Origin: CBDFGK01 sp965247075
GTDB lineage: Bacteria; Pseudomonadota; Gammaproteobacteria; Pseudomonadales; Halieaceae
NCBI GenBank assembly: GCA_965247075.1
Contig: CBDFGK010000003.1
Coordinates: 434,001-498,000 of the forward strand
DNA length: 64,000 nt
Direction: 5' to 3'
Positions 9,713 through 19,047 of the stretch are shown here, piece after piece. A program made the translations under genes and the position numbers. The notes under the pieces are model-generated. The model was not told the origin of the DNA, made no database searches, and saw only the letters and a list, made by a program, of their open reading frames with translations. Position 1 is the stretch's first letter. Each line of letters begins with the position of its first letter.

Positions 9713-10793
9713 GGATCTCAGTCAGTAGTGCCACACTCTTTACCTGAGCATAGACAGTATCACCGGTGCGCAGTTGCAGTGTGTCAATGGATTTGCGGGT
9801 AAGTCTGGCCAGCAAAAATTGCTCTCCAATTTGCAAACGTAACAACAGCCTGGGGGAGCTGCCGGCTTCGATCTCGCTTATGGTGGCCTTGATTATATTG
9901 AGAATGCTGGTTTTCAGCGGTGCCTGCAGGCAGATACTCACATCCCGGGCGGGAATCCTCAGGCGCACTGTCGAGCCCGGATTACTGCTTACGGCGGGTA
10001 CATACAGCGGCTGGCCCTGCAGTTGCAGTTCACTGAGTCCGTACTGTGCGTCGTGGCCCGATACCGAGGCGGTGACAATGGCTGCGGCCTGTTCTTCGTG
10101 GGCAATTGCCAGCTCCATGCGAGAGCACAGCTCCAGCATGGAGCCTGCAGCCGTTATCCTGCCTGCTTCCATAATCAGTAGCCAATCGGCGAGCCGGGCC
10201 AGTTCTTCCATATCGTGGCTGATGTAAATAATCGGCAAGTCGAGGTCGCGCTGTAGTTGCTCCAGATGATTGAGAATCCGGGTGCGGCCGGCCAGGTCGA
10301 TATTGGCCAGCGGCTCATCCAGCAGCAATATATCCGGCGCGCTGAGCAGGGCGCGAGCGATGGCTACCCGCTGTTGTTGTCCGCGCGACAGTTGGTGAAT
10401 GTCACGCTCTAACAAATTATCCAACTGCAGCCACTGCACTACTTGCTCGCGTGTGGGGCCCGTATTTCCAGATTGGCGCTGCTCCGCATAGCGGAGATTG
10501 CCCGCCACGCTGAGATGGGGAAATAACCGGGAATCCTGAAATACAAAGCCAATCTTGCGCCGATGGGTGGCAAGTATGGTATCTCCCTGTTGCCAAATGC
10601 GATCTCCAGCCACTAATTCACTACCGCGTTCCGCTTGCAACAAGCCAGCCAGGCAGTAGAGGAAACTGGTTTTACCGGAACCGCTGGGGCCATAGATAGC
10701 GGTGACGCCGCGCAGGGGGATATCACAGTCAACGCGCAGTTGAAAATCGCTACCGCGATCCAGCACTACGCGGGCTTTCAGACAGGCGCTCAC
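9705..10793 (-). CDS. modC: Molybdate ABC transporter ATPase (ModC)
   Basis: 362 residues. The N-terminal ATPase domain has Walker A (GPSGSGKTSF), the signature LSRGQQQRVAIARALL and Walker B (ILLLDEPLANIDLA). The C-terminal third is the TOBE/Mop oxyanion-binding domain (LRIPARDVSICLQ) that distinguishes ModC from other importers. It energises uptake of molybdate through ModB. Its ATG overlaps the modB stop (ATGA) and its stop overlaps the srkA start. Confidence 0.96.
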   Translation of the reverse strand: MSACLKARVVLDRGSDFQLRVDCDIPLRGVTAIYGPSGSGKTSFLYCLAGLLQAERGSELVAGDRIWQQGDTILATHRRKIGFVFQDSRLFPHLSVAGNLRYAEQRQSGNTGPTREQVVQWLQLDNLLERDIHQLSRGQQQRVAIARALLSAPDILLLDEPLANIDLAGRTRILNHLEQLQRDLDLPIIYISHDMEELARLADWLLIMEAGRITAAGSMLELCSRMELAIAHEEQAAAIVTASVSGHDAQYGLSELQLQGQPLYVPAVSSNPGSTVRLRIPARDVSICLQAPLKTSILNIIKATISEIEAGSSPRLLLRLQIGEQFLLARLTRKSIDTLQLRTGDTVYAQVKSVALLTEIHD

Positions 10794-11464
10794 CGGATTT
10801 TCCAGCGGTTGCCGGCGCCGCCGCGGTATAACAGGAACAACATCGCAAACGATAGCAGCAGCAGCCCGCCCGCCATTTGGTGGGCGCTTCTAAACTGTAG
10901 CGCCTCCACTTGATCGTACAGGGCGATGGAAAGTACCTGGGTCTCGCCGGGGATGTTGCCGCCTATCATCAGCACCACGCCGAACTCTCCCACGGTATGC
11001 GCAAACCCGAGGCTGGCAGCGGTTATAAAGCTGCGCCGGCACAGGGGCAGGACTACGCTCAGCCAGCGGTCCCAGGGCCTGGCACCAAGTGTGGCTGCGG
11101 CATCCAAAAGGCCAGTGGGTAGCTGCGTAAAGGCAGCTTGCAGCGGCTGTACTACAAAGGGCAGGGAATACAGGATTGATCCAATGACCAGGGCGCTGAA
11201 GGTAAAGGCCAGCGGTTGTCCGGTAACCAGTTCCCAGCTCGAACCCACCGCAGAGTCGGGGGCGAAGGCAATTAGCAGGTAAAAACCCAGTACTGTGGGG
11301 GGTAAAACCAGCGGCAGGGCGACCACCGCCTCAATAGCGGAGCGAAAATGGCTGCGTTTTTTCGCTAACCACCAGGCCAGCGGCGTGCCCAACAGCAACA
11401 AGCAAAAACTGGTAACTGTTGCCAGTTTTACGGTGATCCAGATGACGGTGCCTAGCTCAGTCAT
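10790..11464 (-). CDS. modB: Molybdate ABC transporter permease (ModB)
   Basis: 224 residues from MTELGTVIWITVKLAT. It is an inner-membrane permease with about five hydrophobic segments and the coupling loop around GARPWDRWLSVVLPL, plus the conserved TVGEFGVVLMIGGNIPGET. The start is set at 11464, inside an ATGACTGA overlap with the modA stop; a longer frame of 12 codons exists but family homology begins here. It forms the channel of the ModABC importer that supplies molybdenum for molybdopterin enzymes. Confidence 0.95.
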   Translation of the reverse strand: MTELGTVIWITVKLATVTSFCLLLLGTPLAWWLAKKRSHFRSAIEAVVALPLVLPPTVLGFYLLIAFAPDSAVGSSWELVTGQPLAFTFSALVIGSILYSLPFVVQPLQAAFTQLPTGLLDAAATLGARPWDRWLSVVLPLCRRSFITAASLGFAHTVGEFGVVLMIGGNIPGETQVLSIALYDQVEALQFRSAHQMAGGLLLLSFAMLFLLYRGGAGNRWKIR

Positions 11465-12197
11465 GGTTGGCAACTGTAGTGGCGTAGCCACGCGCTTCAA
11501 TCAACCGGCGCACTGGGCTGGACTGTAGATAGTGCATAAAGTCAGTGGCGGCGGGCTTGGCTGCGGCGATCTTCAGAAGTACTGCCTGTTGTTGCAAGGG
11601 GGGATAGTCCTCAGTGTCAATGGTCAGATAGTGAACTGGATTGAAGGACAGCCCCACCAGCGCCGCGTCGGCACCCCCGGAAAACCACATCTGGTAGGCC
11701 TGGCTAACATTGGCCGCGCGCAGCAAACGGGTGCCGTTGGCCAAGGTGTAATTGGCAAGTACCGCGCCGGCGGCCTGGCCATAGGGCGCGTGGCCCGGAT
11801 TGGCTATTACCAGATCAAGGTCGGGGCTTTGCAGTACCGCGCCTATACCTTGCTTGGCGAACGAGGTGAGCGATTCCCGGTAGGCGAGCACCAATTGTCC
11901 ATAGGCATAGGTAAAGCGCGAGCCGGCTACCGTGTAGCCCTGTTGCTCCAGCAACTGTGGCTTTGCGGTATCTGCCGCCAGCAATATATCAAAGGGAGCG
12001 CCCCGCAGAATTTGGTTGTATAGAACCCCGGTGGCGGCCCCGCTGATCAAAAGCGTATGCCCGGTACTTGCTTCAAAGCCCTTCCCAATTTCCACCAGCG
12101 TACTCTTGAAGTTAGCGGCGGTAGCGATTTTCAAGGTGTCGCCGATAGCCGGGACAGTCAGGATAATCCCTGTCAACAGTGCTATCAGTACGCGCAT
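11457..12197 (-). CDS. modA: Periplasmic molybdate-binding protein (ModA)
   Basis: 246 residues with a cleavable signal peptide (MRVLIALLTGIILTVPAIGD) followed by the mature start TLKIATAANF. Family landmarks include GHTLLISGAATGVLYNQI, GAPFDILLAAD, LVIANPGHAPYGQAA and DAALVGLSF. It captures molybdate or tungstate in the periplasm and delivers it to ModBC. First gene of the modABC-srkA operon; a promoter should lie in the 38 bp before it or within the end of comF, but I cannot identify one. Confidence 0.95.
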   Translation of the reverse strand: MRVLIALLTGIILTVPAIGDTLKIATAANFKSTLVEIGKGFEASTGHTLLISGAATGVLYNQILRGAPFDILLAADTAKPQLLEQQGYTVAGSRFTYAYGQLVLAYRESLTSFAKQGIGAVLQSPDLDLVIANPGHAPYGQAAGAVLANYTLANGTRLLRAANVSQAYQMWFSGGADAALVGLSFNPVHYLTIDTEDYPPLQQQAVLLKIAAAKPAATDFMHYLQSSPVRRLIEARGYATTVANHD

Positions 12198-12235
12198 GGC
12201 GTTCCTTAGTGATTCAAAACGCCAGTATCAATCAA

Positions 12236-13000
12236 TCAGCTTCGCTTTGCACTGTCTGGCAGCGATCCGGGTGTTCGCGCACAGCACCACACATCCACCC
12301 GGGCCGCTCCTGCGGCCAACAGTACGCTGGTCAGGGCATTGGCGCTGGCGCCAGTCGTCATGACGTCGTCAATAATGGCCAGGTGCAAGCCGTCCAGAGA
12401 GCCCGGACAGTACATGGTATTTTGCATGTTGCCGGCGCGCTCAACCGCGCCGAGACCGGCCTGGGGGCGGGTGGCGCGGGTGCGGCGGCACAACTGTGCA
12501 GCCACCTGCAAATTGTAGGATGAGAGTTGTGGGTGTTGGCACAGCACCTGCGCCAATAACTCGGCCTGGTTGAAACCCCGGCGCCAGCGACGCCACCAGT
12601 GCAGCGGCATAGGTACCAGATAATCCGGGCTTGCCGTGTGTGCCAACTCCCTGGCGATGTCGCCGGCCAACAAGTGCGCCAGTGCTGCCAGCAGGCTCAG
12701 GTCTCCGTTAAATTTCATAGCCTTGATGGCGGTTGATAGCGGCCCGGTGTAAAGGTGTGGTGCGATGGTGTGTTGAAAAGCGGGCGGGCTCACCTGGCAG
12801 TGTCCGCACAGGGGGGCTGGTATGGCCAGCGGCAGGGCGCAACGGGGGCAGGCGGGACTGTTGCGAGCTATTTCCAGTTCGCAGGCCTGGCACAGTGCAA
12901 TGGTTCGTCGGCTGGGCAGGCCACAGACCATGCAGTAGCAGGGTGCTATCAAATCCAGCAGTTGTCGCCCAATTCTGAGCACTATATCTTGGTTATCCAT
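12236..13000 (-). CDS. comF: ComF family protein (phosphoribosyltransferase-like)
   Basis: 254 residues from MDNQDIVLRIG, preceded by an AAGG site 6 bp upstream; the frame is open further but without homology. An N-terminal four-cysteine zinc motif (CMVCG...CQAC, then CPRC and CGHC) precedes a PRTase-like domain with LVPMPLHWWRRWRRGFNQ and the phosphoribosyl-diphosphate loop LAIIDDVMTTGASANAL. The family (ComF/GntX) is linked to DNA uptake and use. In many gammaproteobacteria it sits opposite bioB; here its divergent neighbour is an acyl-CoA dehydrogenase. Confidence 0.93.
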   Translation of the reverse strand: MDNQDIVLRIGRQLLDLIAPCYCMVCGLPSRRTIALCQACELEIARNSPACPRCALPLAIPAPLCGHCQVSPPAFQHTIAPHLYTGPLSTAIKAMKFNGDLSLLAALAHLLAGDIARELAHTASPDYLVPMPLHWWRRWRRGFNQAELLAQVLCQHPQLSSYNLQVAAQLCRRTRATRPQAGLGAVERAGNMQNTMYCPGSLDGLHLAIIDDVMTTGASANALTSVLLAAGAARVDVWCCARTPGSLPDSAKRS

Positions 13001-13169
13001 ACGCATCCTTGCGAGTGGGCAATAGAGAGCCGGTACCTGTAAATCTGCGCTCTGCACTAACTATAGTCCAGGCATGGATCCACAGTGAGGCTATTTCATG
13101 GTTGACAATTGAGCGATTAGTGAGCACCATGTAAGCGGTGCATACATGCGAATACACAACGAGGTCAAC

Positions 13170-14963
13170 ATGCCTGAATACAAAGTGCCGCAGCGTGACA
13201 TACGCTTTGTCATGAACGAACTACTGGACTCGGAAGGGCTTTACCAAAGCCTGCCGGGCTATGAAGATGCCACTGAAGACATGCTCAATACGATTGTCAG
13301 TGAAGCCGCCAAGTTTTGCGAAGAAGAGCTGTCGCCGCTTAACCGGAGTGGTGATGAGGAGGGTTGCCACTGGACCCCAGAGGGCGTGACCACTCCGCAG
13401 GGTTTTCGCGAGGCCTATACGCAATATGTCGACAATGGCTGGCCGGGGCTTTCTCATTCCTCGGAGTCTGGTGGTCAGGGCATGCCCGGGCTGGCCGGCA
13501 TAATTCTCAGTGAGCTCACCGGAACGGCCAACTGGTCCTGGGCCATGTACCCCGGCCTCAGTCACGGCGCTGTTCGCACCCTTGACGAGCACGGTTCCGA
13601 CGCACAAAAGGATACTTACCTGGGCAAGCTGGTGCGGGGCGAATGGACCGGTACCATGTGCCTGACCGAATCCCAGTGCGGCAGCGACTTGGGTTTGCTG
13701 CGCACCAAAGCCGAACCCCGGGCCGATGGCAGCTACGCCATCACTGGTACCAAGACATTCATCTCCGCCGGCGAACACGACATGGTAGACAATATTATTC
13801 ACATCGTATTGGCGCGCCTGCCCGATGCGCCCGCAGGCACCAAGGGAATCTCGCTGTTTATCGTGCCAAAATTCCTGGTTAACGAAGACGGTAGTTTAGG
13901 CGAGCGCAACAGTGTGCACTGTGGCTCTATTGAGAAAAAAATGGGCATCAAGGCCTCCGCCACTTGTGTGCTGAACTTTGAAGACGCCAAAGGCTACCTG
14001 ATTGGCCCCGAAAACAAGGGCCTGAACTGCATGTTTACGTTTATGAATACGGCCCGTCTCGGCACTGCGGTGCAGGGCCTGGCGCACGGCGAATTGTCAT
14101 TCCAGGGCGCCCTGGAATACGCGCGGGAGCGCCTCGCCATGCGCAGCATCACCGGTCCGAAAAACCCCGATGGTCCCGCTGACCCCATTATCGTGCACCC
14201 GGATGTGCGCCGCATGTTGTTGACGCAGAAAGCCTTTGCCGAAGGCAGCCGGGCATTCATTTATTACCTGTCTCAGCTCGCGGATATCGAAGCGGCCGGT
14301 GCAGGTGAGCGCCGGCAGGAGGCGACAGATTTGATGGCGTTGCTGACACCGATTGCCAAGGCCTTTATTACCGAGACCGGTTTTGAGTCGGCCAACCTGG
14401 GCATGCAAGTCTATGGGGGTCACGGCTTTATCCGCGAATGGGGCATGGAGCAAATCGTTCGCGACGCCCGCATCGCCATGCTTTATGAAGGCACCACCGG
14501 TATCCAGGCGCTGGACCTGATCGGTCGCAAAGTGCTGGGCAGTGGCGGCAAGCTGCTGATGGGCTTCACCAAGCAGATAAACCGGTTCTGCAAAGACCAC
14601 GCCGACAACGGCGTTCAGGAATTTGTAGAGCCGCTGGCCCGCTGCAACCGGGAATGGGGCGAGTTGACCATGAAAATTGGCGAGGCTGCCATGCAGAACC
14701 CTGACGAGGCGGGTGCCGCAGCGGTGGATTACCTCATGTACAGCGGCTATGTCACGCTGGCCTACTTTTGGGCCAGGATGGCGGCAGTAGCACAAGAGAA
14801 ACTGGCTGCCGGTACCGACGAGACGGCGTTCTACGAGGCCAAGGTGCATACCGCACGGTTCTATTTTGAGCGCTTGCTGCCACGTACCCTGATGCACACG
14901 CAATCCATGTTGTCCGGTTCAGACAACCTGATGGAGATGGACGAGGCGCTGTTTGCCTTTTAA
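13170..14963 (+). CDS. Acyl-CoA dehydrogenase, DmdC-like long form
   Basis: 597 residues, longer than the 380-residue standard form and typical of the DmdC/3-methylmercaptopropionyl-CoA dehydrogenase group with an extra C-terminal domain. Visible are the FAD-binding middle motifs (TMCLTESQCGSDLGLLRTKA, ITGTKTFISAGEHD), NTARLGTAVQGL, and the YEGTTGIQALDLIGRKVL segment that contains the catalytic glutamate of this family. It oxidises an acyl-CoA at the alpha-beta position; the exact chain is not readable, and beta-oxidation or DMSP breakdown are both possible. The start at MPEYKVPQ is chosen because an ACGAGGT site lies just upstream. Confidence 0.92.
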   Translation: MPEYKVPQRDIRFVMNELLDSEGLYQSLPGYEDATEDMLNTIVSEAAKFCEEELSPLNRSGDEEGCHWTPEGVTTPQGFREAYTQYVDNGWPGLSHSSESGGQGMPGLAGIILSELTGTANWSWAMYPGLSHGAVRTLDEHGSDAQKDTYLGKLVRGEWTGTMCLTESQCGSDLGLLRTKAEPRADGSYAITGTKTFISAGEHDMVDNIIHIVLARLPDAPAGTKGISLFIVPKFLVNEDGSLGERNSVHCGSIEKKMGIKASATCVLNFEDAKGYLIGPENKGLNCMFTFMNTARLGTAVQGLAHGELSFQGALEYARERLAMRSITGPKNPDGPADPIIVHPDVRRMLLTQKAFAEGSRAFIYYLSQLADIEAAGAGERRQEATDLMALLTPIAKAFITETGFESANLGMQVYGGHGFIREWGMEQIVRDARIAMLYEGTTGIQALDLIGRKVLGSGGKLLMGFTKQINRFCKDHADNGVQEFVEPLARCNREWGELTMKIGEAAMQNPDEAGAAAVDYLMYSGYVTLAYFWARMAAVAQEKLAAGTDETAFYEAKVHTARFYFERLLPRTLMHTQSMLSGSDNLMEMDEALFAF

Positions 14964-14992
14964 TTGTGCAGGCGGACGTGCAAAATGGGCTC

Positions 14993-15178
14993 ATGACAGA
15001 TGAGCCCAGATTATCCCCGGAAGACCAGGCCAAGGTAGATGAATTTCTCAGCCGCGGCGTTAACTCGGTCGAACGCAAGCCATTTCGGCCTTTTCGACTG
15101 TTGCTGGTGCTAGTGGTCCTGGTCAGTAGTCTCAGTGTGTTGAGTTTGTATTTGGCCCGCCTGGCCGGGGTTTACTAA
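14993..15178 (+). CDS. Small DUF3094 membrane protein
   Basis: 61 residues starting MTDEPRLSPEDQAKVDEFL. It fits the DUF3094 family of pseudomonads and relatives: an acidic N-terminus with LSPEDQ, the conserved VERKPFRPFRLL and one C-terminal transmembrane helix (LLLVLVVLVSSLSVLSLYL). No function is known. It follows the acyl-CoA dehydrogenase by 29 bp and may be cotranscribed. An upstream in-frame start at 14966 is possible. Confidence 0.8.
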   Translation: MTDEPRLSPEDQAKVDEFLSRGVNSVERKPFRPFRLLLVLVVLVSSLSVLSLYLARLAGVY

Positions 15179-15198
15179 CGCCAGAGCTTTGCTATAGT
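15171..15198 (+). promoter_or_regulatory. Probable tRNA-Pro promoter
   Basis: TTTACT (15171-15176) and TATAGT (15193-15198) are separated by 16 bp and lie 20 bp before the mature tRNA 5' end. The -35 element overlaps the end of the DUF3094 gene. A GC-rich CGCCCCTC follows, resembling a stringent discriminator. Confidence 0.55.
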
Positions 15199-15217
15199 AA
15201 CGCCCCTCTCAAATTCT

Positions 15218-15294
<77 letters not shown>

Positions 15295-15393
15295 ATAATC
15301 ACGCGGCATTCAGGCTTTTGTAGCCGTACTAATTGCAGCACAAATCCAATACCTGAACTGATGTCATTCGGCTCATTAACATAGGATAGGCAG

Positions 15394-17370
15394 ATGTCCT
15401 CACAGCACCACCTCAACAGAATACCGAATTTCATCTGGGGCATCGCCGATGATGTATTGCGCGATCTTTATGTGCGCGGCAAGTATCGTGATGTCATCCT
15501 GCCAATGACGGTGCTGCGGCGGCTGGACACAGTGCTTGAAGACAGCAAGCAAAAAGTGTTGGATGAAAAAAAGAAATTGGATAATGCCGGTATCGTTGAA
15601 CAAGATGCGGCACTGCAAAGTGCAGCCGGGCAATCCTTCTACAACACATCAAAATTCACCCTGCGCGATTTGAAGTCTCGGTCCAGTCAGCAGCAACTGC
15701 GCGCGGATTTTGAAAATTATCTTGATGGCTTCTCGCCTAATGTTCAGGATATTTTGAATAACTTTGAATTCCGCAACCAGATTCCGCGCCTATCCAAAGC
15801 CGATGTGCTCAGTGCCCTGATTGAAAAACTGACCTCGCCGGAAATCAATCTCAGCCCGCAACCGGTCATGCGCAGCGATGGCGCGCAACGCCATCCCGGT
15901 CTTGACAACCACGCCATGGGCACCATCTTTGAGGAACTTGTGCGCCGCTTCAACGAGGAAAACAACGAGGAGGCGGGCGAGCACTGGACGCCGCGGGACG
16001 CGGTCAAACTCATGGCAAAACTTATTTTTCTGCCCGTCGCTGATGAAATAAAATCCGCCACCTATTTGCTGTATGACGGCGCGTGTGGCACTGGCGGCAT
16101 GCTGACACTGGCGGAAGAAACACTCCAATCTCTTGCCGCCGAGCACGGCAAAGAAGTTTCCACGCATTTATTCGGTCAGGAAATCAACGCCGAAACCTAC
16201 GCGATATGCAAAGCCGACCTGTTGCTCAAGAGCGCAGGCAATGTCACAGATAACATCAAAGGCGGCGCGGAATATTCCACCCTATCCAACGATGCCTTCC
16301 CGACGCATGAATTTGATTTCATGCTCAGCAATCCACCCTACGGCAAGAGTTGGAAGAGCGATCTTGCGCGCATGGGTGGCAAACAGAATATGCGCGATCC
16401 GCGCTTTATGATTAACCACGCCGGCGATCCGGAATACTCGCTGGTCACCCGCTCCAGCGACGGGCAGATGCTCTTTCTTGTCAACAAAATCAGCAAGATG
16501 AAACAGGACACAAAACTCGGCAGCCGTATCGCCGAGGTGCACAACGGTTCATCGCTTTTCACTGGCGATGCCGGACAAGGCGAGAGCAACATCCGCAGAT
16601 GGATAATTGAAAGCGACTGGCTGGAAGCCATAGTCGCCTTGCCGCTCAATATGTTTTACAACACCGGTATCGCCACCTATATCTGGGTATTGACCAACCG
16701 CAAACCGGAACATCGCAAGGGCAAGGTGCAACTGATTGATGCCAGCGAATGGTGCCAGCCGTTGCGTAAAAATCTCGGCAAGAAAAACTGTGAACTTGGC
16801 GAGGCGGACATCAAGCACATCTGCGATACCTTTCTCGCCTTTGAGGAAAGTGAGCAGTCCAAAATATTTCCGAACCAAGCATTCGGTTATTGGAAGGTGA
16901 CGGTTGAGCGGCCCTTGCGGTTGGTCGGCGCCGAGCCCGGACGCGTCTACAAACCCAACGAGTTGAAACAATTAAAAGAATCTTCTGAGCGCAGCGAGGA
17001 GTCGCCGCCAATCATCAAGAAGATTCACAAACAAGACACCAAACCCGACCCGTTACGCGGCTTGTTCCAAACCAACATCGACGGCAAACCCGCGGTGGTG
17101 GAATACGAACCCGCCCCCGACCTGCGCGACACCGAGCAGATTCCGCTACAAGAAAAAGGCGGCATTGAAACCTTTCTGCAACGCGAAGTGCTACCCCATG
17201 CCGCCGATGCCTGGTACGCCCCGGGCAGTGTTAAAATCGGGTACGAAATCAGTTTCACCCGCCACTTCTACAAGCCACAGCCCATGCGCTCTTTGAATGA
17301 AATCCGCGCGGATATTCTGGCGTTGGAGCAGGAAAGTGAGGGGTTGCTGGGTGAGATTATTGGCGGATAG
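15394..17370 (+). CDS. hsdM: Type I restriction-modification methyltransferase subunit (HsdM)
   Basis: 658 residues. The N-terminal helical domain (IWGIADDVLRDLYVRGKYRD, LPMTVLRRLD) precedes the N6-adenine methyltransferase core with the S-adenosylmethionine motif DGACGTGGML near residue 227 and the catalytic NPPYGKSW near residue 312. EHWTPRDAVKLMAKL is typical of HsdM. It methylates adenine in the HsdS-selected site, protecting the host, and with HsdR forms the restriction complex. A GGATAGGCAG ribosome site precedes the ATG. First gene of the type I operon, 99 bp after tRNA-Pro. The last residues (SLNEIRADILAL...GEIIGG) recur in decayed form just downstream. Confidence 0.97.
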   Translation: MSSQHHLNRIPNFIWGIADDVLRDLYVRGKYRDVILPMTVLRRLDTVLEDSKQKVLDEKKKLDNAGIVEQDAALQSAAGQSFYNTSKFTLRDLKSRSSQQQLRADFENYLDGFSPNVQDILNNFEFRNQIPRLSKADVLSALIEKLTSPEINLSPQPVMRSDGAQRHPGLDNHAMGTIFEELVRRFNEENNEEAGEHWTPRDAVKLMAKLIFLPVADEIKSATYLLYDGACGTGGMLTLAEETLQSLAAEHGKEVSTHLFGQEINAETYAICKADLLLKSAGNVTDNIKGGAEYSTLSNDAFPTHEFDFMLSNPPYGKSWKSDLARMGGKQNMRDPRFMINHAGDPEYSLVTRSSDGQMLFLVNKISKMKQDTKLGSRIAEVHNGSSLFTGDAGQGESNIRRWIIESDWLEAIVALPLNMFYNTGIATYIWVLTNRKPEHRKGKVQLIDASEWCQPLRKNLGKKNCELGEADIKHICDTFLAFEESEQSKIFPNQAFGYWKVTVERPLRLVGAEPGRVYKPNELKQLKESSERSEESPPIIKKIHKQDTKPDPLRGLFQTNIDGKPAVVEYEPAPDLRDTEQIPLQEKGGIETFLQREVLPHAADAWYAPGSVKIGYEISFTRHFYKPQPMRSLNEIRADILALEQESEGLLGEIIGG

Positions 17371-17390
17371 CCGATGATGTCCTAATGCAA

Positions 17391-17450
17391 GGCTGCCTTT
17401 AGTATGGAAGAAAAATCCGGCTATAGTAAAGGCGTTGTTTAGTATGGGAG
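17391..17450 (+). repeat. Repeat cluster A of the CCTTTAGTATGG motif
   Basis: Three relatives of one 12-14 bp motif lie after hsdM: CTGCCTTTAGTATGGAAG (from 17393), an inverted GCTATAGTAAAGGC (17420-17433) and GTTGTTTAGTATGGGAG (from 17434). The first copy matches 20 bp of cluster B, 10.4 kb away just after hsdR. It is not coding in a continuous frame. Confidence 0.7.
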
Positions 17451-17471
17451 CAAGGTATAGATAACCAACAA

Positions 17472-17568
17472 TCTGGTAAAAACCGGTCACATGCTCCCTG
17501 AATGAAACCTACGACGATATTTTGGCACTGTAGAAAGAAAGTGATGAACCGTTGGATGAAATTGTGAG
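17472..17568 (+). pseudogene. Decayed 3' end of a second hsdM allele
   Basis: The frame read through a TAA and a TAG gives KPVTCSLNETYDDILAL, stop, KESDEPLDEIV. This aligns with the end of the intact HsdM (KPQPMRSLNEIRADILAL, then EQESEGLLGEII). A glutamate codon has become TAG. About 30 codons survive, ending 12 bp before the KAP ATPase start. I infer a remnant of the hsdM that originally preceded the KAP gene. Confidence 0.72.
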
Positions 17569-17580
17569 GACTTGTAACAA

Positions 17581-19032
17581 ATGAATGAAGACATACAAAA
17601 AAATCTGTCGCTGAAGCGAAAAGAACCGAAAGACCCCAAAAAAGGATCTCGTGAAGAAATTTGGGACGATGATGTGCTGGAACGCTCCAAGACTGCAGAA
17701 AAATTGACAAAAGTTATCAGGGGGCACTCAGAGCCATTAGTTGTCAGCCTTCATGGTGCATGGGGAACTGGCAAGACTTTTCTTCTTGAACGTTGGCAAA
17801 CAGAATTGGAAGCAGAGGGAATTGAATCTATTTGTTTCAATGCATGGGAGGATGATTTTTACAGCGACCCCCTGGTTGCAATAATTGGACAATTGTCCGT
17901 CCATTTCGAAGGGAAGGAAAAATATACGCAAATCACAGAAAAACTGACGGATTTAGCAAAACCTTTAATTGTCAAAACTACCCTTGCTTCTTTGAAGCAT
18001 TTTACGGGGCTGGATATTGAAGAAACCATAGAAAAGGCTGTTGATAAAACTCTTAAAGAATACTCATCTCAAAGAGAAAGTAGAGAAAAATTAAAGTCGA
18101 AACTGGGAGAACTTTCTCAAGAGGTTAAGGCAGACACAGGGAGCCCTCTAGTCTTTATAGTTGATGAGTTAGACAGGTGCCGTCCGACATTTGCTGTTGA
18201 ACTATTGGAAAGAGTGAAGCACATCTTTGATATACCCAATATGGTTTTTGTCTTTGGTATTAACAGGGAAGAACTTTGCAAAACAATCACTTCGGCTTAT
18301 GGAGACATTGATGCTGATGTATATCTCAGGCGTTTTTTTGATTTGGAGTTGTTGTTGCCGCCAGCGGATTCGGAAAAATTCTGCAGACATTTAATTGAAC
18401 AGTATGACCTAGAAGATTTTTTTTCAAAATTGAGTGAGAACGTTAACAATAGTGTTCACAAAGAAGAATTTAAAAGTATTAACAACTACTTTCCTCTCTT
18501 CTGTAGTCGTCTGAATCTGTCTCTCAGAGATATTGATCACTGTATAAGATCGATTGTTTTTGTCGGTAAAACCATTCAATACAAACAAGACCTGCATCCT
18601 TTTATTATTAGTGCGCTAATCGTTTTACGTATAAAAGAGCGATCTCTATACAAAAAATTTATTCAGAAAAAATGTTTTTCCAGCGAAGTAGTAGACTACT
18701 TTGATGAGCAACTCTCACTTGGTGAATCTGAAAGCGATGATGCGTCCGAATTAACACATTACTTTGATATAATTGAGGGGCAACTATACAGATTAGATAA
18801 TCCTTCTATTTCATTTGAACCTGATCAATCTAAACCGATACATCAATTGAATCTTCTGAAAAACGGAAAGGAATTAACCTATCCGAGATGTTTGTCCAAG
18901 AGGGCTCAGAAATTTCTCCACGATGATGAAAGTTTAGAGATAATCATTAGAGAAAATCCGTTCCAAATTCGAGATATTTCTTTCCCTATCCAACACATTG
19001 CCAACTTAATTGAACTAACTGGGCCGAGATAA
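17581..19032 (+). CDS. KAP-family P-loop NTPase inside the type I operon
   Basis: 483 residues, notably AT-richer than the core genome. Walker A is SLHGAWGTGKTFLLERW near residues 57-73 and Walker B is LVFIVDELDRCRP near residue 192; ICFNAWEDDFYSDPL and VYLRRFFDLELLLP are typical of KAP NTPases, named after Kidins220/ARMS and PifA. No transmembrane insert is evident, so this is probably a soluble form. PifA of plasmid F causes phage exclusion, so a defence role is reasonable but inferred. It sits between hsdM and hsdS, with 15 bp to hsdS, and so is probably cotranscribed. Confidence 0.85.
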   Translation: MNEDIQKNLSLKRKEPKDPKKGSREEIWDDDVLERSKTAEKLTKVIRGHSEPLVVSLHGAWGTGKTFLLERWQTELEAEGIESICFNAWEDDFYSDPLVAIIGQLSVHFEGKEKYTQITEKLTDLAKPLIVKTTLASLKHFTGLDIEETIEKAVDKTLKEYSSQRESREKLKSKLGELSQEVKADTGSPLVFIVDELDRCRPTFAVELLERVKHIFDIPNMVFVFGINREELCKTITSAYGDIDADVYLRRFFDLELLLPPADSEKFCRHLIEQYDLEDFFSKLSENVNNSVHKEEFKSINNYFPLFCSRLNLSLRDIDHCIRSIVFVGKTIQYKQDLHPFIISALIVLRIKERSLYKKFIQKKCFSSEVVDYFDEQLSLGESESDDASELTHYFDIIEGQLYRLDNPSISFEPDQSKPIHQLNLLKNGKELTYPRCLSKRAQKFLHDDESLEIIIRENPFQIRDISFPIQHIANLIELTGPR

Positions 19033-19047
19033 CAAAAGACAACTGTT

